Shown here piece by piece: positions 45,151-55,195 of a stretch of 64,000 nucleotides of DNA. Position numbers and translations under genes: made by a program. Location: NCBI GenBank assembly GCA_039090855.1, contig CM077007.1, forward strand, positions 17,409,515 through 17,473,514, in the 5' to 3' direction. Source of the DNA: Macrothele yani. Its lineage: Eukaryota > Arthropoda > Arachnida > Araneae > Macrothelidae. Position 1 is the stretch's first letter; every line of letters begins with the position of its first letter. The notes below the pieces were generated by a model. The model searched no databases and was not told the origin of the DNA. It saw only the letters and a program-made list of their open reading frames with translations.

Positions 45151-46620
45151 CAGGGGAGGATTAATAAGGGGAGGCAGTGGCAGCTCTAGCGGGCCCCTGG
45201 ACGATGGCACTTCACGAGGCCCTTTGTAACTGCAATAACCCCTTTTATATACAGTATATATATACATATAGAAGAATTCTGCAACTTTTCTTGTGAAGGT
45301 TAAAGAGATAGTCGTGCTAAAATAACTAATAGTAAAAATAATGCTGTCTTATACACGATTAAAAACACACTGGTTAAAATACATAAGGCCTTTCGAGTTA
45401 GCTTCTAACTCATCTTCAGATGTAAGAAGAAAGCACATTAACCAGACAAGAACATAGATTATATACTTTTGTACATTAGATGTCATAACATTAAGTGTCT
45501 GCAACATCAGCCAAAATTCTTTTACAAAGCCTGGAGGAAGAAATTTTGCAGTCTGTCATTGTTAAACCTTTGCTATACATAAGCTACGTCGACATTGTTC
45601 TTACATCTGAAGATAAGTTAGAAGCTAACTCGGAAGGCTTATGTATATTAACCAGTGTGATTTTAACATTAAACTATTTTAATTGTATATAAGACGGCAT
45701 TATTTTTACTATTAGTTATTAGACCTTTCTTGTGGCTGAAGTCTTCAATCAAATCACTATAGTCCAGAGTAGATGCCAAGCCATTTTCTATGGACAGAAG
45801 AGCAAGAGCTGACAGCTAGTTTTGGATCATGGTGTTCCTTCTAGGTAGGTCTTGATGAGCTTCAGCTTAGATAATATTAAAATTGTTCATTTATTTTTAT
45901 ATAATCGTGAACTACAACTACAATATTTTAGGTGACGCCAGGCAAAAGCTACTAATTAATTGGTGGCAGTGTGGGGCCTGGTATGCTTGTACCAAGGGCT
46001 GCCACTGGGAGGAGGTCTATAGCCTTGGAGCCCACTACCACAAAGGGTTCAGGAGCCATGCCTGGAATAACAGGGAGACAGTGAGGTTTATAAAATAATT
46101 TTACTTTTGTCTCGCATGATTTCCACTTGGTCAGAAACAGAGGCTAGAAGACGAACTGATTTCAAAGCAGTGACTCACCACAAGTAAAGGTTTCATGGTT
46201 GCTGTGTACAGTGGGATCAGTGAGACAGTTTCTGCTTTTTCACTACCATCCACCTACACCTCCTGATTCACACTTTGAACCATTAATGGTTGAAGTTCTC
46301 TGTGGCTTCACATTGCATAGCAAAAAAGATGCACTAAGAAAAGTATACAATGCTAAATCACTAGAAAATCTAAGACAAAATCTAGGAGTCTTAAGATTTT
46401 AACTCATGTTCTTGTGAGAACAATGGAAAATACAGTGACTTATGAAAATTCTGTAGATAATTTATCAGTTTGAAGAATGCACTATGTATTAATTATCCCA
46501 AGCATATTGCTACAGTTTCGTGTTTTAATAGATTTCATAATGATTCCCCATCGTAAATTCTTCGGGGGCCCACTCGAATGTCTTAAACTAGGGGCCCACT
46601 AAGGCGTTAATCTTGCCCTG
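45151..46620. mobile_element. hAT-like element (ZMYM1-type ends), decayed
   Basis: The left end CAGGGGAGGATTAATAAGGG and right end (reverse complement CAGGGCAAGATTAACGCCTT) are followed by GGGCCC-rich subterminal text on both sides. Flanks GCTGAAGC and GTTGTAGC are an 8-bp duplication with two differences. 1470 bp. A fold-back repeat (45320-45719) is nested inside. No transposase fragment could be identified confidently; frames at 45883-46098 and 46199-46402 are unassigned. Confidence 0.75.
45320..45719. repeat. Fold-back repeat nested in the hAT element, with hammerhead-like arms
   Basis: Left arm 45320-45425 and right arm 45600-45719 are inverted, sharing ACTAATAGTAAAAATAATGC, CACACTGGTTAA and GAGTTAGCTTCTAACT. 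Each arm carries, reading outward from the centre, CTGAAGA, a self-complementary stem around AGTTAG-AAG-CTAACT, and GAAA (left) or GGAA (right). About 175 bp of unrelated sequence separates the arms. Confidence 0.85.
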
Positions 46621-46628
46621 GTTGTAGC

Positions 46629-49244
46629 AAACTACTTTTAAAGAGTAACTTTCCAATCACTGCTTTTACATGCTTGCTCTCTTTCTCATTTGTATAGAAT
46701 TTCCATTTTTCATAACAGCAAAGATACGCAAATTCAAGTTATAATGCTGAAATTTTAGACTTGTTTTATATAAGAATGATAATCACAAAATCCCCCTACA
46801 TATGAAGTTAATTCAGGTATCAAATTGTACAGCCAACCAATGTTTCAGTTATTTTGCCTTTTGCATTTCCTCCCCCACTTTTACAGATTCCTAGTACTCA
46901 AACACATAAATGATAATTACTACAAAAATATTGTCAAAGTTAGGTTTGCAATTCGTCTTTTTTAACACAAAATACTAAACCTAGAGCAAATAATAATAAT
47001 AATAATAACAAATATAGAAAATAATTTTTCACATGCAATGTCGTGCAACTTTAACAAAATTAAACTTCTCACTTTACTGAATACAAAGTAAAAAGCTTGG
47101 CATATAACGGGATGAGAAATTATACGACTTACGAATGTGTAGTGTTTATTAATAATACAATCGTGGGATGGCATGAATCTCCGAAGATCGGTTTAAAAAT
47201 TAAATAGCTCTAAAATCAAGAAATCTTAGTGTGAATGAGAGAAATTAGAACACTACCTTTGAGCTTCAAGAACTAGGTTACAGAAAGATAGGATTTCCCA
47301 GACAGCAATGGAGTAGAAGAATGAACGCCTTCAGAACACGTACCACGGATAGGTAAAAACACTGTAAAAAGAGCAGACGAATTTTAGGGAAAATATCCAG
47401 TATTGTTCGAACGGGAGCAGCTTCGCGCGGCGACAGTAAACCACTCACACATGTAAGACATCTGACTGATGCAGGACAACTTGCTTTTACCCCTGCATAT
47501 ACCACTTCACACGCACACAGCTTTACCGTCCACTAAGAACCTCCGCTGGATCATTTCGTGAGATGGTACTGCCCACTTTCTTGTTCGACGAAGTCATGAA
47601 GCGGAATCTTCGCAAATTCCTTATTTTCATTCCCCACGACGACAAAAAAATTAATACCTTTACGTTGTAGTTATGTGACTCAACACGAGATTAGCTAAAG
47701 CTGGTCAAAAGTGCTTTTCGTCTTTCATGTAAAATATTAATTAGCCCCGAAATCTCATTCAAGGCTTCCTTCGGAGAAAACATCGAATACCTTTGACTGT
47801 CTGCTATAAATTCTTTTATATGTTTGCGAAGAAAAAATTAATGAGTCCAAATACAATTAACTGTTAAAAAATGAGTTCAGTTATTTATGCGTGTCACGGA
47901 GCGGCTTCAACAAAACCGCCTTCCTCGTAAACAACGCGCGCATGCGTGAATTGTCAAGAAATGCAATTTAGTTAATGATTAGCGTAGGTGTGTTCTGCGA
48001 AACTAATATGTATAAAAAAGAAAGCGCGTTTTTAGATGTGCACTTTTTCTTATTCTGTTGATTCGGATCTGATGTTTTAGAAGTTAAAATCGTACATGAC
48101 GAAATATTTAATCTTCCATTCATAAGAAGTTTTACTTCAACATAGTAAAAATCAGTTGAAAACTAGTGAGAAAAGTATCATGTCAAGAGCTTCTTACAAT
48201 ACAGCAATGTAGCTACTGATCACATGTTTCGTAGGCGACTCTGGTTTGTCTTCCCCATTTTATCCGTAGAGTTATTTGTACAGTTTACGACTGATGAAAA
48301 TTAGTAAGTGGCCGTGGTTATAATGCGTTACAATTTAGTATAAATTATCAAAAAAGTCAGGGCTCTTATTACGTAAGTGAAAGAAATGGTTTATGGGTAT
48401 TGGAATGCAAAAAAATATTCTTGGAAGAGTACAAATGGGAGAATTTTAGTGTTTCATTGCCATCTTTTAAGGAGAAGTAGAGAAAACTTGGTTTCTTCTG
48501 GAAAATTTGGGTTATGGTGTGCGAACCTACAAGTGTGCCCTTCTCTTCCCGTTTTGGCTCCCCAAGCTTGATTAGAGCTGAGCTCCCTTAATGTGGCCAC
48601 TAGTAAAACTGATCGAGGTAAGCCTTCCAAATATTGAGTTGCACATGAGAAATGAAACTGGTACAGTTTTGAGCATCACTCACAAATTGATGTACTGACT
48701 TGTAATCCTGAAATAATTATTTTTGACTAATACGATTATATAGAGTAACATTTTATGGTAATGAAAGAAAATGCTTTGAAATATTTAACTATATATCACA
48801 CTGTGTTGTGGACTCGATAATTTTTTACTTTTACATGGGGTTATTATTCAGGTTTTGCCTTCTTTCACAAGTCCGGTATGCAACATATGTGTTAAGTTGT
48901 TTCACAGTTCTGAATGAGTTCTACATTTCAAAGAAAGTATTGGGCAATAACATATAAGATGTGACAAAAATAATGTAAGGTGATGTGCAGTATCACCAGA
49001 AAGTGCAGAATTTAATTAGAAATTAATGGACACATGCAACTGTTCAAATGGCAAACATTTCAATGGTGGTCTAAGTTGCTAGCTTGCACTGGTAAAAGGA
49101 TGACAGGTGCCTGAAATTCTGTTATAAAAGTAGAGCTACCACAACAATCAGGTAAAGAGAAATTAAGGATGAACTGGGGAGGGCTATGTAAACAGTATGA
49201 AAGAAAAAACTAAGGAGGAGGAACATCTGTAATAGGATCCAGTG
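46629..49244. other. Unrecognised, with a CpG-richer patch at about 47380-47960
   Basis: The patch has many more CpGs than its surroundings (GCTTCGCGCGGCGACAG near 47421; AACAACGCGCGCATGCGTGA near 47930, which resembles an NRF-1 site). It could be a promoter or first exon of a host gene. No coding frame or clear start could be assigned. The rest is AT-rich. Confidence 0.3.
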
Positions 49245-49320
49245 GCATAACTAACTTAAGGCAGCTGCCTAGTGCACAGCTCAAGGGAGGGTGCAAAACA
49301 TCACTGCTTACAATCTAAAA
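49245..49320. mobile_element. Isolated hAT-like terminus
   Basis: CAGTGGCATAACTAACTTAA with following GGCAGCTGCC text resembles the left end of the hAT at 53946. No partner end was found within a reasonable distance. Confidence 0.35.
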
Positions 49321-49744
49321 TTTTAATTGAAACTTTAGCCTAAGTTTTTTCATGCCATGCTGTCATTTGTCCATTTACAGAATTTACTTGTAATGTGTTT
49401 TGATAGCCTTGACAACTTAAAATTTGCATTATTTTCTCAAAATGTTCAGGAAATATTTATAGCTCAAATTCAAAACTGAAGGCCAGATAGTAATTGCATT
49501 GCAAAAGATAGGGATGCCGTTCACACTGTTGAACATTCTGTGATGGTTATTTGATCATTACTGCGATTGCGTGCCATAGCTTTCAGTGCATTCAATTAAT
49601 TTGATATGGTACTGAAGGTCTGAAGCCATTGTGGAAAATCCGTACAAACAGTCAAAGTTTATGCCTCACGCATAAAAATAACATTTGGTGTGGCATTAAT
49701 TTTGTTTTGGTGAGTAGTGTATATTTATGTAAATATTTGATTGA

Positions 49745-50005
49745 CACTGTCAGAAAAATGATGGGAGTTGATGACAGTATGATAGTTAAAATCACTGGAA
49801 AGAAAGGACATGTTGCTAGAACTGACCACCTTTTGGCAGCTGAAATACCAGGCTCCATTCCAAGGAGCAAGAAAAGACCCATAAGAAGACCATGTGGGAG
49901 ATGGGCGGATTAAATTGGGAAGCGTGTCAAAGTGACATGAAGGAGACTGGCTCAAGACAGAAATTTGGGGAGACCATCCAGTAGCAGATGTATCATCATC
50001 AGCAT
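49745..50005 (+). pseudogene. Decayed RTE LINE C-terminus and tail on the plus strand
   Basis: Translates as DDSMIVKITGKKGHVARTDH, then AAEIPGSIPRSKKRPIRRPC and GRWAD, matching the C-terminal series of the LINE at 36.9 kb (HTARRTDHRW...RDRKRPRKRPHGRWVDE). It continues to a short (ATC)n-like tail at about 49992. Heavily diverged; 5'-truncated. Confidence 0.82.
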
Positions 50006-50099
50006 TATCTATCATTAAGTTAGTAATATACATGCATTAAAGTAGAGGCAGATCGGAGTGCAGTATTTTGTGGTTCGGCCAGATACAGAAATGCCTAGT

Positions 50100-51671
50100 C
50101 AGCGTTCGGATTACCCAGTGGTCCGCTGGCCATTGGCCAGTAAAACTTCTAGCAAACCACTGAAGTATTGATTTTACTGGGCCAAATGGCTAGTAACCTT
50201 GGTAGCACAACGACATAGAATTTACATTGAAGTTACATTCCGCATAAGGTTGAATTCACGGCGAAAAGTGTGGTAAAACTTACTTGAAAATGTCCAAACC
50301 ATCCACGCAAATTCAACCCTATGGTTTCAACTGCATTTCCACATAATTTCAACTACCAAATGTCAACCACTAATCTGCCTTATTTCAGCGTGTTTTATTT
50401 CTACGTTAATTCCACCACATTTCAGATGTTTTCAATTATACACTAAGACGTGAGTGTATTCTATAATATGCTACACAATTTAATTGTAATTTTCCCCTTA
50501 TAGTTTGCTTTAGTTTATGAGAAATATAGGTGTAGGGCCAAACATATTATTAAATCTTTGATTATATCTTAGATAATACCTTGGATTATAACTTTTGTTT
50601 CCCGCTGTACTGCAAGCTTCTGCCTCGCCTTTACTATGAGATCTGGCTATCTAGGCGCCTGAGGCCGTCCTTGCTTAGAATTATTACATCGACCAAGCTC
50701 AGTCCAGCACACAGAAATAAAAATTGAAACAGCAAAACTTTATTATTCCATTAACCATTTGCTTCGCGGATTTCTGATAGCCTCCCGTTCAGGGTCCTCA
50801 TGCTGGTGGATAAAGGAATCCTCCTTCCCTTCCACAACGCTGTACTTCTGCAGTATCTGCAGCCTTTATGTCAAACCGGTGTCCGAACTTGGATCCTCTC
50901 TCCTTGACGACCGAATCTCCGAATGTTCTCCTCTAGACTGACTTGACCCTTCTGGTACTCTCCTACGCATGCCTCCCAAAAAACTAAGTTACCCCTGTAA
51001 GCACGTGAAATACCTGAGCTGAGCCACGGTAAGACAACTTCTGTAACAGAAAAATTCGAGCAGCTGACACTTCAAGGTCAGGTGCCCCAGGCATTCATGC
51101 ACCACTGATGGCAACGCCGCGCAGTTTGCAGTGCGATCAACGATGGTTGAAACTGGAACATAAATTGGATGTGGATTCAGTGCTTTCCAATATGTACACA
51201 TTTAGTTGAAATTTTGAAGCATAAAATCTACATTGAATATACACATTAATTCTCCGTGTTACTGCCGCTTTTTCTGTCCATGTAAATTCGACGCCTAATT
51301 TTCATGAAAAATTTCAACGTTTTCTCGTTTCAACCTTTTTACCCAATTTGAACATTGAATTTACGTAGCTGTGCTACCAGGGAATTTTTTTTTTTTCTAA
51401 TTGTCACAAGTTAAAAAAATGAATTTTTTATTTCTGTTACCATGCTGCATGGTTTCCTTTTTTAGGCTGCAAACTAATGATAGGTTTAAAAACAAATATT
51501 GGAGATAATTCCATTGAAATGATACATTATTTTCTGCATATATTATAAATGTCTTTAAGTTTTCTTTTGTTTTGTTTTTTATGGACCGGTGTGCATTGTG
51601 GTGGACCAGTAGTTAGCAAATTCTAGTGGTCTGCTAGACCAGTAGAAGATTTATTTCTAATTCTAACATTG
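50100..51671. mobile_element. TIR element with a second TIR pair nested inside
   Basis: The outer left end CAGCGTTCGGATTACCCAGT and outer right end (reverse complement CAATGTTAGAATTAGAAATA) are flanked by CTAGT on both sides, a possible 5-bp duplication. Inside, a second pair begins CTTGGTAGCACA at about 50199 and (reverse complement) CTGGTAGCACAG at about 51381. The inner subterminal regions are full of TTTCAAC/GTTGAAA motifs. No transposase recognised. Confidence 0.6.
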
Positions 51672-52160
51672 CTAGTTATGCTTCTGGTAGGATCACATCT
51701 AAATGTGGGACCAATGTAAGAAAATATAAGTACTTTAAAGTATACATTGCAAACTGTGGACTTGTGACAATTTGGAACACAGTTGAACCCAATGCAAAAG
51801 TTTCATATAGAACACAGATTGTATTTTCAAAGCAAGGGATGTAAGATATGATAGCATTCTTAAACCCACTCTTTAGACATAATGGGCTTAAGAAAATTTG
51901 CATAACTGTGATCATATCAAAAGTACAAATCCTTATCTTACAAATAAGACATAGGTATTCTTTGGCTCTCATCCTGTATGGTCAAAAACTTCAAATTAGA
52001 ATAGGTGACTTTTTGCATCTGATTCTCATAGTCTGTTTAACTGGGGAGGGGGATAAAATGGTAGTGCACTTTGGGCACCCACAAAAGCTATTAATAATCA
52101 AGACTTGAAAACATTTTCAAGAATTATCTGAATGAACAATAAAACTTTTGAAGAGTATGT

Positions 52161-53420
52161 CATCATCATCATCATCATTGTCAACCATTATCAATCCACT
52201 GCTGGACGAAGGTCTCCCCAATGTCAACCATTATCAATCCACTGCTGGACGAAGGTCTCCCCAAGTTTCCTCCACAACGGTCTGTCTTGTGCCAGTCTCC
52301 TCCATGTCACTCCCGCATATTTACGAATTTCATCCACCCATCTCCCATGTGGTCTTTTTCTGGGTCTTTTCCTGTCCCTTGGAATCCAATCTAAAATTTC
52401 GGCTGTCCATCTATGGTCTGTCCTTCTGGCAGTATGTCCAGCCCATTGCCATTTCAGGGATTTAACTCTGATCATGATGTCTTCCACTCTCGTCATTTTT
52501 CGGATCCACGAGTTCCTCTTCTTATCTCTCCTGGTTATACCAAGCATGCACCTCTCCATGCTTTTTTTAGTTGTCTGCAGCTTTTGTATGTCTCTTTTAG
52601 TTAAGGCCCACGTCTCTGCACCATACGTAAGCACTGGAAGGATGCATTGATCAAACACTTTTCTTTTAAGACATAATGGCATATTGCTCTTGAAAATTAT
52701 GCTGTTTCTTCCAAAAGCTCTCCAGGCAAGTTTTGTACGCCGATTAATTTCTTCATCAATGTGACCCTCACTTGATATGTGCTGTCCAAGATAAACATAC
52801 GTATCTGTTATCTCCAGTTTTTCTCCATCAATCGATAAATCTTCATTTCTTGTAAAAGCATTGAACATCACTTTTGTCTTCTGAAAGTTCATTTTTAATC
52901 CCACTTCTTTACTCTTGTCAGCAAGTTCCTGGATCATACTCTGCAGCTCTGATGGGGCATTTGCAAAAATGACTACGTCATCAGCAAAACGAAGGTGGGT
53001 TAGATAATCTCCATTAATCTTTATCCCTTTGTTTTCCCAGTTCAGTGATTGAAAGACATTTTCCAATGTGGCATTAAAGAGCTTCGGAGATATGGTGTCA
53101 CCTTGTCTCACTCCCTTTCCAATTTTTATGTGTGTTGTATTTTCAAACAGCCGAATCTTTGCACTTGCATTTTCATAGATGTTATTAATAATATTAATGT
53201 ATGCATCTTCAATACCGCAGGATTTCAGAGCCGTGGTAACTGCTGATGGTTTCACCGAATCAAAGGCTTTTTCATAATCGATAAAAGCCATGCACAATGG
53301 AAGTTCATATTCCCTCGCTCTTTCAATCAGTTCTCTCAGTACGTGGATATGATCTATTGTGCTGTAGCCACTCCTGAATCCAGCTTGTTCTCTCGGTTGA
53401 GCCATGTCCAGTGTTACCTT
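52161..53420 (-). mobile_element. Third RTE LINE copy, 5'-truncated
   Basis: 1260 bp, flanked by a 9-bp perfect duplication AGAGTATGT (52152-52160 and 53421-53429). It is truncated within the reverse transcriptase, just before MAQPREQAGF. From there to the final stop it is open without a break. A 43-bp unit at the 3' end (52179-52221) is tandemly repeated (52222-52264). Confidence 0.95.
52224..53419 (-). CDS. LINE RT C-terminal two-thirds, uninterrupted in the truncated copy
   Basis: Runs from VTLDMAQPREQAGFRSG to QQWIDNG and stop with FIDYEKAFD, GVRQGDTISPKLF, LRFADDVVIFA and the C-terminal series all intact. The frame remains open for about 88 further codons into non-LINE sequence upstream (to 53684), which is accidental. 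This copy has neither the extra A nor the deletion found in the full-length copy, so it shows what the intact family looks like over this part. Confidence 0.9.
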
Positions 53421-53429
53421 AGAGTATGT

Positions 53430-53840
53430 ATCACTCCCTATCTCATGTGTACGAAACAAGTTGGTAAAATCGTGCAATGCATTGATTATGCTATGCTTTC
53501 CAACATACCAGAAAGCATTACTCAAGTTATGAGGATAATGGATGGCAGTGGAATAAATCTTGCTCCTGTGCCCTGACCTTTGACCCCATTTTGATGATGT
53601 TAAACAGAATTGGTTCAGTATAGCTCCGGAACAACATGATAGTCTTGTTGCAATTGAAACATTTTTACGTAAGTTATGAAGCATAAGGGCAATGGAATGA
53701 ATTCTGCTCCTATGTCCTGACCTTTGACCCCATTTCGCCCATTTTCAATAGGGTTAGTCTCCAAACTGTCCCCTACCACATACTAAAATTTCATCAAAAT
53801 CGTACCATTTTTATGCGTGTTATCGTGCAAACAGACAGAC
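53430..53840. repeat. ~148-bp tandem dimer with a nuclear-receptor-like DR1 motif
   Basis: The block GCTCCT(A/G)TG(C/T)CCTGACCTTTGACCCCATTT occurs near 53558 and 53706, 148 bp apart, with similar text around it (GTTATGA-G-ATAA-GG-A-TGGAAT before each). The array ends at 53826 in AACAGACAGACGGACAAAGC. Non-coding. Confidence 0.85.
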
Positions 53841-54233
53841 GGACAAAGCTGGAGCATATATGCTTCTTCAACTTACGGTTGGAAAACGTAAAAAAGGAAA
53901 AACGCCTGTTGAAGCCAAATAAGTAGCTAGTGATTTGGTTACATGCAGTGGCATACCTGAATAGCTTGGGGCCCTCCTGCAAAAAATATCTTAGAGGCCC
54001 TTTTGCATAATTAGCTTTTAATTACTGAAATTTTTTAAATTTCATATTATTAACTATGTTTTATGAGCTTTTCACTAATTCAAATTCTTTTGAACCCAAG
54101 GGTATTTTTCGGAAAGCCAAAATTATTGCACTTTGTGTGACACGAATGTACACATTGTAATTGAAATGATCGCCTTAGTTTTATACAAATACAAAGTACT
54201 ACAAAACATTTACATTAAAGGTAGTAGGTAATA

Positions 54234-55195
54234 CAGGTGTTTCAGAAAATTTTATATCATTGGAGATGTAAATATCTGAGTAACTAAATAGTCTAGGCAA
54301 ATGAAATTAAACAGGCTAAATAAGATTTATTCATAAAAAAATTTGAATGAGAAATTCAAAGGTATGTGGATTTCATGAACGATTTCACAAGTTTTCAATA
54401 TGCGCACCACCTGTGTCACTGCACACGTCAAGTTAGTAGTCCAGCTCCTGCCAAGCATGATGCAGCATGTCCTGCATGTGCTCAAATGTAGCATGGAGAT
54501 TTTCTTCGCACCAAATGTGAACATTGTGCTTGTTGACTTTGCCATTCATATGAAATGTGGCCTCATCACTGAGAACAAGACTATTTTCAAACTCTTCTTC
54601 TTCAAGTTTCTCTCTTGCATATCAACACAGAATTGCTTACGCTTTTGCTTGTCATCTGTCTTTAAGGCCTGAATGAGCTGCAGCTTGTAGGATGTCATTC
54701 GCAAGCATTTCCTTGCAACACGCCAAACTGTCGTTGGAGGAATCTGGGTTTCCAGACTTGCTCTTCTTGTGGACTTCCTGGGGCTTCGCAGAAATGTTTG
54801 CCAAATGGGCTCGACCATCTCTTCCGCTACTGGAGGTCGTACAGATCCTTTTGCCCTGCACAGACAGCCTTCCTCTTTGAACTTTTTGTTTCATGTTCAA
54901 ATCTCCATTGCAGTTGGTGCATTTGAGCACATGAGGTACATGCTGCATCGTGTTTGGCAGGAGCTGGACTACCGACTTCATGTGTTCCGTGTCACAGGCG
55001 GGGCGGGGGGCGCATATTGAAAACTTGTGAAATTGTTCATGAAATCAACATACCTTTTGAATTTCTCATTCAAATTTTGATGAATAAATCTTATTTTGCT
55101 CAACATATTAAGCCTGTTTAGTTTCATTTGCCTAGACTGTTTAGTTACTCAGATATTTACATCTCAAATGATATCAAATTTTCTGAAACACCCTG
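54234..55195. mobile_element. IS630/mariner-type element with two inverted 3' ends
   Basis: The left terminus after TA is CAGGTGTTTCAGAAAATTTT; the right terminus (reverse complement) is CAGGGTGTTTCAGAAAATTT before TA. The inverted arms extend about 260-280 bp, far beyond ordinary TIRs, because both contain the C-terminal end of the transposase gene (CHAxQELDY region) pointing outward. The centre carries only the N-terminal DNA-binding part. The original 5' end is thus replaced by an inverted copy of the 3' end. Confidence 0.88.
54370..54880 (-). pseudogene. Transposase of the IS630/mariner-type element, internally deleted
   Basis: Minus strand: PIWQTFLRSPRKSTRRASLE, IPPTTVWRVARKCLRMTSYK and QLIQALKTDDKQKRKQFC form the second helix-turn-helix and linker. 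FSVMRPHFI follows where the first catalytic motif (FSDEATFH-type) should be, and then the text jumps to HATFEHMQDMLHHAWQELDY-like C-terminal sequence. Most of the catalytic domain is deleted. Confidence 0.8.

Noticed and set aside
52224..53684. A 486-codon open frame as a novel gene
   Set aside because: About 400 codons are the truncated LINE; the first ~88 codons are accidental open sequence upstream of its truncation point, and the 9-bp target duplication falls exactly at the join.
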